This document shows, piece by piece, positions 1-5,417 of a DNA stretch of 6,037 bases. The notes beneath the pieces were generated by a model, which worked only from the letters and a program-made list of their open reading frames with translations, searched no databases and was not told the DNA's origin. The position numbers were made by a program, and so were the translations under genes. The number at the start of each line of letters is the position of its first letter. The stretch's first letter is position 1. Where the stretch lies: contig JAGREF010000198.1 in assembly GCA_020446665.1 (NCBI GenBank), positions 1-6,037 on the forward strand, written 5' to 3'. The DNA comes from Sphingomonadaceae bacterium. GTDB lineage: Bacteria > Pseudomonadota > Alphaproteobacteria > Sphingomonadales > Sphingomonadaceae.

Positions 1-368
1 AGGTCAACACGCTCAGCCCCGTCGCAGGCACGCGCATGACCGAAGACATCTTCCCCGAAGAGGCCTTTTCGCTGTTCGACCCGGTAAACGTGGTTCCTGC
101 CGCGCTTTATCTGGTGTGCGAAGATGCTCCCTCCAACGCAATCGTTGGCGCAGGGGCCGGTGGCTATCACAGCGCGTGGACGGTGATGAACGAGGCCGTC
201 TGGCTGCCCGATGGCGAGCGTACGCTGGAAGGCTTCGCTGCCAATTGGGACAAGATCAGCGAAATGAGCAATCTGCGCGCACCCCAATCCGGCGCAGAAC
301 AGTCCGCTGCTATCCTTGAAGCGATGAAGAAGGTCACCGGCACCGGCCCTTCCAGCGCGCGCGGTTAA
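1..368 (+). CDS. SDR family oxidoreductase, C-terminal part (5' end outside window)
   Basis: The reading frame is open from the left edge (first full codon at 3) to TAA at 366-368, giving the last ~121 residues. The visible start VNTLSPVAGTRMTE matches the segment after the catalytic Tyr/Lys in short-chain dehydrogenases/reductases, where N-T-x-x-P-x-A-G-[ST]-R-M-T is typical of the (3R)-hydroxyacyl-CoA dehydrogenase domain of peroxisomal multifunctional enzyme type 2 and its bacterial relatives. The following stretch (PEEAF..., then VVPAALYLVCEDAPSN and a VGAGAGGYHSAW strand) fits the C-terminal half of that fold, and the tail WLPDGERTLEGFAANWDKI also resembles that subgroup. The likely role is cytosolic NAD(P)-dependent oxidation of a hydroxyacyl-CoA or similar alcohol; the substrate is inferred only. 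The Rossmann glycine motif and YxxxK lie upstream and cannot be checked. The internal ATG at 36 is part of the conserved motif and is not the real start. Confidence 0.85.
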   Translation, partial: VNTLSPVAGTRMTEDIFPEEAFSLFDPVNVVPAALYLVCEDAPSNAIVGAGAGGYHSAWTVMNEAVWLPDGERTLEGFAANWDKISEMSNLRAPQSGAEQSAAILEAMKKVTGTGPSSARG

Positions 369-380
369 GTGCCAGCTGTA

Positions 381-409
381 TTGACAGCATAATACACCGG
401 GCTTATCCC
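381..409 (+). promoter_or_regulatory. Possible promoter: TTGACA with weak -10
   Basis: A perfect TTGACA lies at 381-386, 12 nt after the SDR stop codon. About 16-17 nt further on is TTATCC/TATCCC (403-409), a poor -10 match. If used, transcription would start near 415-418, giving the ten-TM gene a very short leader. The element overlaps the left arm of the hairpin at 391-444. The -35 is convincing and the -10 is not. Confidence 0.3.
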
Positions 410-444
410 TGACCCATTCGTGGGAGGGAGAGACCCGGTGTATT
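391..444 (+). promoter_or_regulatory. Hairpin enclosing the SD and GTG start of the ten-TM protein gene
   Basis: Positions 391-401 (AATACACCGGG) are the exact reverse complement of 434-444 (CCCGGTGTATT), an 11-bp stem. Inside it TCCCT (406-410) pairs with AGGGA (425-429), and CCCA (413-416) pairs with TGGG (421-424) around a TTCG tetraloop (417-420). A 2-nt bulge (411-412) separates the two inner stems. U404-A431 and U403-G432 can add pairs, for roughly 22 in total. The Shine-Dalgarno region GGGAGGGAG (422-430) and the GTG start (438-440) lie almost wholly in paired strands, so an mRNA reading in from upstream should hide its translation start. No T-run follows, so a standard intrinsic terminator is unlikely. 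The pairing is seen directly; the regulatory role is inferred. The repeat could instead be a DNA operator. Confidence 0.55.
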
Positions 445-1595
445 CACAAGACGAGATCAACTCAGCCGTCGCCGCTGGCGCGCTGAGCCAGGACGCAGCC
501 GATGCGCTGCGCAGCCATGTGGTGGCCTTGCGCCATCGCCCGGTCACCGATGAAGAGCATTTCCGCCTCATCAACAGCTTCAACGATATTTTCGTAGCCA
601 TCGGCGCAATCATCATGCTGGTCGCCGCCGGAGCCATCGGGCAAGCCATTGCCAGCGGGATCTTCCCGACGCCCACCTATTCGGGGTCGGACATGGGCAA
701 CGCGGCATGGCAAGCCTATCGCGCCGAGAAGGATTTCAGCGAATACATGCAGATGCTGTTCATGGCGATCCTAGTCGCGGGAACAGCTTGGCCGCTCGCC
801 GAATTCTTCACGCGCAAGCGGCGTATGGCCCTGCCCAGCATTCTCTTGCTGATTGCCTTTGTCGGCGGGGTTTTCGCTGCCTGCGTTGCCGGTGCATTGG
901 CGCTGATCGACGGGGCAGGTGATAATAAGGACCAGATCGGTGCCGCGATGATCGCAATCTCCGGGCTTGTGGCTGCGGGTGCAGCATGGGCGCATTGGCG
1001 GCGTTTCATGGTGCCAATCACGGTTGCCGCCGGGGCAGCCGGTATGGCCATCACCGCCGTAGGGCTGCTGCTCGCCGCGCTTAATCCAGAGCAATCTTCT
1101 GACACAGAAGCGCTGCTTTTCAGCCTGATCTTCATCGCTGGTCTTTGCATTTTCGGCTTTGCCATGTGGTGGGACATGAGCGACCGCGAACGCAAGACAC
1201 GCCGCGCCGATGTCGCCTTCTGGCTGCATTTGCTGGCCGCACCGATGATCGCGCATCCGGTATTTCACCTGCTCGGCGTGACCGACGGGCGCAGCATCGG
1301 CGTAGGGGCCGCGCTGGCCGTGCTGGTGGTCTATATCCTATTCGGACTGGTCGCATTGGCGATTGACCGGCGCGCTTTGCTGGTTTCCGCCCTCGCCTAT
1401 GTGCTCGTCGCACTGACTTATCTGTTCGATGAGTTCGGCGCGGTTGAACTCAACGTTGCGCTCACGGCTCTGGTGATCGGCTCCGCTCTGCTCAGCCTGT
1501 CGGCCTTCTGGAGCCCGATCCGCAGCAGGTTGGTTAGCTTTCTGCCAGGCGGCATGCAGGATCGCCTGCCTGTTACAGCGGCCCTGCCCGCCTGA
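438..1595 (+). CDS. Uncharacterised multi-pass membrane protein (~10 TM segments)
   Basis: This encodes a 385-residue protein. I chose GTG at 438 because GGAG at 427-430 lies 7 nt upstream; the frame also opens at GTG 420, but that start would put the ribosome binding site inside the coding region. Residues 1-50 are soluble and helical, with a short motif (DEINSAVAAGALSQDAADAL) resembling the N-termini of DUF2157-type proteins. Hydrophobic segments follow at about 51-73, 104-124, 131-157, 167-186, 190-215, 225-246, 258-279, 287-309, 313-330 and 336-356. Basic loops (TRKRR near 125-129, DRERKTRR near 249-256) suggest cytoplasmic sides. A WLHLLAAPMIAHPVF segment (262-276) looks like a conserved signature of alphaproteobacterial hypothetical proteins. 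It is an inner-membrane protein with no catalytic motif that I recognise, and its function is unknown. The gene lies 69 nt after the SDR stop, and its start is inside a strong hairpin. Confidence 0.8.
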   Translation: MYSQDEINSAVAAGALSQDAADALRSHVVALRHRPVTDEEHFRLINSFNDIFVAIGAIIMLVAAGAIGQAIASGIFPTPTYSGSDMGNAAWQAYRAEKDFSEYMQMLFMAILVAGTAWPLAEFFTRKRRMALPSILLLIAFVGGVFAACVAGALALIDGAGDNKDQIGAAMIAISGLVAAGAAWAHWRRFMVPITVAAGAAGMAITAVGLLLAALNPEQSSDTEALLFSLIFIAGLCIFGFAMWWDMSDRERKTRRADVAFWLHLLAAPMIAHPVFHLLGVTDGRSIGVGAALAVLVVYILFGLVALAIDRRALLVSALAYVLVALTYLFDEFGAVELNVALTALVIGSALLSLSAFWSPIRSRLVSFLPGGMQDRLPVTAALPA

Positions 1596-1669
1596 CAGAA
1601 CAGATCAGGCCACCCGGCAGCTTGCCAAATGATCAAACCCCGCGCATCTGATGTGCAGGGTATGACTTT

Positions 1670-1686
1670 GGAGGAAATTTCCGCTG
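1670..1686 (+). promoter_or_regulatory. Ribosome binding site GGAGG with a CTG initiation codon
   Basis: GGAGG at 1670-1674 is followed after 9 nt by CTG (1684-1686) in the DUF4328 frame. An in-frame TGA at 1663-1665 limits the gene on the left, and no ATG or GTG lies between that stop and the first membrane segment. The next usual codon, TTG at 1741, has no Shine-Dalgarno sequence and falls at the edge of the first transmembrane helix. This site therefore decides the start. Confidence 0.5.
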
Positions 1687-2343
1687 ACTGGTCATCAAGC
1701 TCTGGAGGCGCTGGCCACCCGCGCCAAATGGACGCGCGGCTTGCTGATTGCCTATATGGCGGTACTGGGTATCAGCGCGCTGATCGGTTGCTATGTCGCC
1801 TGGACGGAGTTCAACAGCTTTATCGGCAATATCGGGCGCGGTGCGCCGGTGATCCTGCTGGCAGCGAATATCACCACGCTGGTGGCTGTGCCGATGACGA
1901 TCTTGTACCTCATGTGGCTCTATCGCGCAGTTGCAAACCTCTATGATCTGCGGCTGGACGGTCTGAAATACACGCCCGGCTGGACTGTCGGCAGCTATTT
2001 CATTCCGCTGGTGAACATGGTCATGCCCTTCCTGACCATGCGGCAACTCTACAATCGCAGCCATGGGGAAATACCGGAACTGGCAGACAGCTCAGTCGAT
2101 CAGGCCAGCTCATGGTGGGCCTGCGTGATCGCGGGCGGAGCCTTGCAAGCGGCATGGACCATGCTGCTCTTCGTCGATTCGATCCCCTTCGTCTTTGTCA
2201 TCATGCCGCCCTGGTCGCACACGCTGCTGCTGATCCTGTCGCAACTGCTGGGTCTGGGGGCCAGCTGGTTCCTGTTCAAACTGGTGGGCAGCATCACCGA
2301 CGCACAAAGAAGCGGAGCACTGGTGGTGGATGCTTTCGCCTGA
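1684..2343 (+). CDS. DUF4328 domain-containing membrane protein
   Basis: Read from CTG 1684 the protein has 219 residues; from TTG 1741 it would have 200. The hallmark is LKYTPGWTVGSYFIPLVNMVMPF (about 94-116), which fits the DUF4328 pattern of a [ST]PGWxVGxxFxPxxNxxxP core. It is preceded by a WLYRAVANLYDL segment (78-89), also typical. Hydrophobic stretches lie near 18-40, 55-79, 102-118, 142-164, 166-175 and 178-202, so this is an integral inner-membrane protein. The N-terminal EALATRAKWTRG before the first helix looks like a genuine cytoplasmic lead-in, which supports the upstream CTG start. DUF4328 has no established function. The gene lies 88 nt after the ten-TM gene on the same strand and converges on the DUF2794 gene with 14 nt between stop codons. 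Family assignment is fairly sure; start choice is moderate. Confidence 0.8.
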   Translation: MTGHQALEALATRAKWTRGLLIAYMAVLGISALIGCYVAWTEFNSFIGNIGRGAPVILLAANITTLVAVPMTILYLMWLYRAVANLYDLRLDGLKYTPGWTVGSYFIPLVNMVMPFLTMRQLYNRSHGEIPELADSSVDQASSWWACVIAGGALQAAWTMLLFVDSIPFVFVIMPPWSHTLLLILSQLLGLGASWFLFKLVGSITDAQRSGALVVDAFA

Positions 2344-2357
2344 ATTCCTGACCGGCG

Positions 2358-2723
2358 TCAGTCTTCCACCGCTTTCATCAGGCGGCGCTCGATAGGGGCC
2401 AGCACGCCTGCAAGCTCATGGCCACGCTTGAGCACCTGCCCATGTTCACCCAGCAAGGTCCACATGCCCTGCCGGTTGCGCAAGGCGGGCCGCTTTTCGA
2501 TCTGCGCCTGCGGCCGTTCGGCCGTGCGGACAAAGGCCGCGAAAATTGCCGCGTCGCGGGTGAAATCCATGGCATAATCGCGCCAGTTCCCGGCAGCGAC
2601 CATACGGCCATAGACATCCATGATCCTCATCAGCTCGTCCCGTTGAAACCCGACCTGTCCTGCAAACTTGCCGGGAAAGGGAACAATCGTACCGCCCGGC
2701 GCGGCACCACCGCCAGAACTCAT
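2358..2723 (-). CDS. DUF2794 domain-containing protein
   Basis: This is a 121-residue soluble protein. After a Gly/Pro-rich N-terminus (SSGGGAAPGG) comes the DUF2794 core: FQRDELMRIMDVYGRMVAAG (27-46), then WRDYAMDF, VRTAERPQAQIEKRP, a RQGMW segment and VLKRGHELAGVL near the C-terminus. The [FL]xRxEL...YGRMVAAGxWRDYAxDF and KRGH-[ED]-L patterns are characteristic of this small alphaproteobacterial family, whose function is unknown. The length is normal and no membrane segment or signal peptide is seen. The ATG at 2723-2721 overlaps the cysE stop by one base (TGATG), so translation is probably coupled to cysE and the gene is the last of the operon. A GGGA about 11 nt upstream, inside cysE, is the only ribosome binding site candidate. 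Confidence 0.9.
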   Translation of the reverse strand: MSSGGGAAPGGTIVPFPGKFAGQVGFQRDELMRIMDVYGRMVAAGNWRDYAMDFTRDAAIFAAFVRTAERPQAQIEKRPALRNRQGMWTLLGEHGQVLKRGHELAGVLAPIERRLMKAVED

Positions 2724-3415
2724 CAGCTATCGGTCCCGCTGCGGCGGGGTGGTTCTGCCAGCTGTGCCCTGAGCGTATCCAGCTCCGCCTTCATGGCCTC
2801 CAGTTGCCCTTGCATTTCATCGAGCCGGCGGTTGTCCGGCTCGCAGGGCTCGTCACACGGCGTGCCATAGGGCATGAATTCGCGCAGCCATGTCTCGACC
2901 GGAACCAGCGTCGAACGCGCCTTCATCCCGACCATGGTGGCGCCTTCTGCCACATCGTCCGTCACCACCGCATTGGCGCCCACACGGGCGCGTTCGCCAA
3001 TCGTGATTGGGCCGATGATCTGTGCACCCGAACCGATGATGACATTATCCCTCAGCGTGGGATGGCGTTTGCCGCCCTTGCCGTTGGTCGGATTGGTCCC
3101 GCCCAGAGTAACGCACTGGTAAATAGTAACATTATCACCAATTTCGGCGGTTTCACCAATCACGGTGAAACCATGGTCGATAAAGAAATTCTTCCCGATC
3201 GTGGCCCCCGGATGGATATCGATGGCGGTCATCCACCGGCTCCAGTGATTGACCATGCGCGCGAGGAAGAACAGCCGGGCATTGAACAGACGATGCGCGA
3301 TCCGGTGATAGAACAGCGCCCACACGCCGGGGTAGAACATGATCTCCCAGCGCGAACGCGGTGCGGGATCACGCGCGTGAATTGAGTCCAGATAGGATGT
3401 CAGGCCCTTGAACAT
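2723..3415 (-). CDS. cysE: Serine O-acetyltransferase (CysE/EpsC type)
   Basis: This 230-residue enzyme transfers the acetyl group of acetyl-CoA to L-serine, giving O-acetylserine, the committed cytosolic step of cysteine synthesis. It is the short form lacking the long N-terminal helical domain of E. coli CysE: RDPAPRS (15-21) and a FYPGVWALFYHRIAH segment come almost at once. The left-handed beta-helix hexapeptide repeats cover about 66-170. By alignment to E. coli CysE from memory, D66 (in DIHPGA) and H81 (in IDHGF) match the catalytic Asp143/His158 with the same 15-residue spacing, and D16 matches Asp92. CVTLGGT and KRHPTLRD (116-123) are the usual substrate/CoA region. The C-terminus carries an extra charged heptad-like stretch (198-222, LDEMQGQLEAMKAELDTLRA), probably a coiled coil. 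GGGAG lies 10 nt before the ATG. The gene is 27 nt after hdaA and overlaps DUF2794. Confidence 0.95.
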   Translation of the reverse strand: MFKGLTSYLDSIHARDPAPRSRWEIMFYPGVWALFYHRIAHRLFNARLFFLARMVNHWSRWMTAIDIHPGATIGKNFFIDHGFTVIGETAEIGDNVTIYQCVTLGGTNPTNGKGGKRHPTLRDNVIIGSGAQIIGPITIGERARVGANAVVTDDVAEGATMVGMKARSTLVPVETWLREFMPYGTPCDEPCEPDNRRLDEMQGQLEAMKAELDTLRAQLAEPPRRSGTDS

Positions 3416-3442
3416 GCGCGCAATTCTCCCACTTTCCCGCCG

Positions 3443-4054
3443 TTAAAGCAAGCGCGCTTGCTCGGGCCCCTGCACTGCCTCCAAGGCATCACGCCATATG
3501 GAGAGCGTCGCCGGGGCCTTGCGCTCAAGGCTGAGCCGGTCAATCGCCGCGACAATTTTCTCGATCGCGGCATAGCTGCGCTCCATGCGCGGTACGAGAT
3601 AGGTAGGTGCGCCCTCCCCCAATGCAAGGCCACGCTGTTCGGCGTGGCTGAGCAGCAAAGCAGCAGCCATTTCGTCATCGGGCGGACTGATTTCGAGGTG
3701 CAGCGCGGCCCCCAGCCGGGATCGCAGATCGGGCAAGGCGATATCCCACCCCTCCCCATCTGCAATCAGCAGCAGCGCCTCGCCGCTTTCCTGCGAGCGG
3801 TTCCAGCGATGGAACAGTTCCGTCTCGTCCATCTTGTCGGCGCCATCCACCGCAATGCCCAGTTCCTGTGCCGCGAACCAGCGCCCCAGCAAGGATTTGC
3901 CCGAACGCGGCGGGCCAGAAAGAATGGCAGTGTGGAACGGCCAGGATGAAGGGTCCACCAGCGCTTCCGCCACGCTGTCATTCCCGCCGCCAATCACGAT
4001 CCTCGCCGGATCAGCTTCGCCGCGATGCGAAAGGGGGAGAGCCAGCTGCGACAT
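3443..4054 (-). CDS. hdaA: HdaA-like DnaA-family regulator of replication initiation
   Basis: This 203-residue protein resembles the AAA+ part of DnaA without its DNA-binding domain. Residues 3-8 (QLALPL) match the beta-clamp binding motif at the N-terminus of Hda. A Walker A motif GPPRSGKS lies at 47-54. A hydrophobic LLLIADGE strand (94-101) is in the Walker B position. PDLRSRL (108-114) aligns with the box VII arginine of E. coli Hda (LPDLASRL), and the PRMERSYAAIEKIVAAID helix (155-172) fits the sensor 2 region. In known Hda systems the clamp-bound protein stimulates ATP hydrolysis by DnaA and prevents re-initiation; that role is transferred from the family. It is shorter than E. coli Hda (233 residues) and its Walker B and sensor 2 residues look degenerate. 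The ATG lies 12 nt after the DUF2066-like stop with little Shine-Dalgarno, suggesting coupled translation. Confidence 0.85.
   Translation of the reverse strand: MSQLALPLSHRGEADPARIVIGGGNDSVAEALVDPSSWPFHTAILSGPPRSGKSLLGRWFAAQELGIAVDGADKMDETELFHRWNRSQESGEALLLIADGEGWDIALPDLRSRLGAALHLEISPPDDEMAAALLLSHAEQRGLALGEGAPTYLVPRMERSYAAIEKIVAAIDRLSLERKAPATLSIWRDALEAVQGPEQARLL
3447..3462. repeat. Perfect 16-bp palindrome at the hdaA 3' end
   Basis: AGCAAGCGCGCTTGCT is identical to its reverse complement. It covers the last codons of hdaA, ending two bases before the TAA. In the minus-strand mRNA it can form a 6-bp stem with a CGCG loop, followed by only three U residues, so at most it is a weak terminator or attenuator before cysE. 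Part of it may simply be codon choice for Gln-Ala-Arg-Leu-Leu. Confidence 0.45.
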
Positions 4055-4066
4055 GCGCGCCGTGGC

Positions 4067-5347
4067 TCAGCGGCTGATGGCGAGCGCGTTGCTGCCCTGA
4101 TTGACGGCGAACCCGCGCGACCGCAACGCAGCGGCAAGCTGGTCCAGCGATCCGCCGAAGGAGACGGTCATCACAGACGTGCCGCCAATGGCAGTGCTGG
4201 TAATCGCCGCCCCGCGGACACCCGGAGTGGACCGGACCACGGCCAGCGTCGAATCGAAAGCCCCGCCATCCGGCGTCGCAAATTGCACGACATAGGCAGA
4301 GACCACCGCTGCCGAAGGCTGCGGAGTGGGCTCCGTGATCGCCTCGACCGTCGTTTCGGTCGGCGCCGCTTCGGCTTGCGCCGCCGCCCGCTCGCGGGCT
4401 TCGATGCGGCGACCAAGGTCAATCAGCCGCTGCAGTGCCGGATCGGCATCTCCGCCACCCAGCATCAGGGTCGGGTCAGGCCTGAGCAAGCCGCGCCCCA
4501 ATGCATCAGTATAGAGCCCGTCAAATTTCAGCACCGCTTCGCGCAGCATACGCTCCAGATCGGCGTCATTCTTTGCCGTCATGGTGAAACTGCCGAGATA
4601 TGTATTATCCGGGCCATAACGGGCGGTGAAACTGCCCTTGATCGGGCCGCCGGGATAGGAATGCTCCAGCCGGGCAATCGCCACCAGCACATCCGCCGCG
4701 CCATATTGGTCGAGCACATTGCGCCACCAGGTGCGGCTGCGTCGGCCCGTCTGGCCATAGGTCAGCAGGAGCGAATCCCCGCTTGCGCCAGAGGGGCGCA
4801 CATAATCAATCGGGCTCGCACCTGACTGGTACTCGGCCCATACACGCTGCCATGGATTGCGGCTCTGATAGACCAGCGCGCTGCCACCGCTCAGCGTTAC
4901 AGGCAGCAACATCATCGGCGCAGAGCGGCTGCGCGCACCCAGCGAACCCAGTACAGCGCCAGCCCGGGCCCGGTCAAAAATCACACCCAGCCGGGCAACA
5001 TAGCGATTACCGCCGACCTGCTCCTTCTCGATCACAACGGCAGAAACCATCGACTGGATCCGAGAATCGGGCAGGCTCGGCCCGCCCAGTTTCGCCCATG
5101 CCTTGCGCTGCGCTTCCACCCAGCCCTTGTCCCGGGCTTCCTGCGCATTCTTGCCGGTTACATCGACTTCGATTCCCGAAACATCGATATCCAGACTGGC
5201 TGCAACCGGCGCGATTCCGCGCTCTCCCTCCACCTGAGCAACCAGCACACGGCCCAGCAGGGCAGCGCCAAGCAGCAGACACACTGCAAATGCAGCGGCA
5301 GCGAAAGAGGGGCGCTTCGGGCGCGGGAGGGCGAATGAGAGAGCCAT
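4067..5347 (-). CDS. DUF2066-like exported or membrane-anchored protein with an HMA-like C-terminal domain
   Basis: This encodes a 426-residue protein from ATG 5347. The frame extends upstream to ATG 5419 and 5443, but those starts would run into purM. The chosen start puts a short basic stretch (RPKRP) before a hydrophobic segment at 14-38, a signal peptide or N-terminal anchor; the upstream versions would bury it. Residues ~55-260 resemble DUF2066: an [20 protein letters not shown] helix, a [19 protein letters not shown] strand pair, then PMMLLPV and a [10 protein letters not shown] segment. An Ala/Pro/Thr/Glu-rich linker (312-348) leads to a small C-terminal domain (349-426) with the alpha-beta pattern of a heavy-metal-associated/ferredoxin-like fold but no CxxC, so metal binding is not supported. 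The function is unknown and it probably acts in the periplasm. It is the first gene of the hdaA-cysE-DUF2794 cluster and has only a poor Shine-Dalgarno sequence. Confidence 0.75.
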   Translation of the reverse strand: MALSFALPRPKRPSFAAAAFAVCLLLGAALLGRVLVAQVEGERGIAPVAASLDIDVSGIEVDVTGKNAQEARDKGWVEAQRKAWAKLGGPSLPDSRIQSMVSAVVIEKEQVGGNRYVARLGVIFDRARAGAVLGSLGARSRSAPMMLLPVTLSGGSALVYQSRNPWQRVWAEYQSGASPIDYVRPSGASGDSLLLTYGQTGRRSRTWWRNVLDQYGAADVLVAIARLEHSYPGGPIKGSFTARYGPDNTYLGSFTMTAKNDADLERMLREAVLKFDGLYTDALGRGLLRPDPTLMLGGGDADPALQRLIDLGRRIEARERAAAQAEAAPTETTVEAITEPTPQPSAAVVSAYVVQFATPDGGAFDSTLAVVRSTPGVRGAAITSTAIGGTSVMTVSFGGSLDQLAAALRSRGFAVNQGSNALAISR

Positions 5348-5417
5348 CGGGGAAAACTGGCGGCCTTTTGCCGAAAGAGAAGTGGAAATCCAAGCACGAA
5401 AGCGTATGGCATCCCCC
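5348..5417. other. Divergent intergenic region between the DUF2066-like gene and purM
   Basis: These 70 bases must hold the promoters for both directions unless those promoters lie inside the coding regions. I see no clear paired -35/-10 boxes and no strong ribosome binding site for either gene. The stretch is richer in A than its surroundings near 5373-5402. A 4-bp CGGC/GCCG inverted repeat at 5361-5373 is too short to call. No purine-operator-like palindrome is evident. Confidence 0.35.

Noticed and set aside
1590..1610. GCCTGA/TCAGGC inverted repeat across the stop codon of the ten-TM gene as a terminator
   Set aside because: It has a 6-bp stem with a 9-nt loop and no U-run; such repeats are common by chance at this GC content.
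1629..1946. Overlapping + strand frame with ATG at 1629/1662 (MTLEEISADW...) as a separate gene or a frameshifted DUF4328 start
   Set aside because: GGAGG lies after ATG 1662, the product becomes a low-complexity out-of-frame shadow of the DUF4328 gene, and the DUF4328 frame is intact without a shift.
2344..2362. CTGAC-CGGC-GTCAG hairpin between the converging DUF4328 and DUF2794 genes as a bidirectional terminator
   Set aside because: The stem is only 5 bp and neither strand has a T-run after it; the 14-nt gap gives little room for more.
2821..2843. 8-bp inverted repeat CGAGCCGG/CCGGCTCG within cysE
   Set aside because: It lies in the coding sequence, is not followed by a T-run and is explained by GC-rich codons; it is too weakly placed to call regulatory.
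4025..4825. Long + strand frame opposite the DUF2066-like gene (266 codons)
   Set aside because: It is Arg/Ala/Gly-rich with no recognisable domain and lies antisense to a better supported gene.
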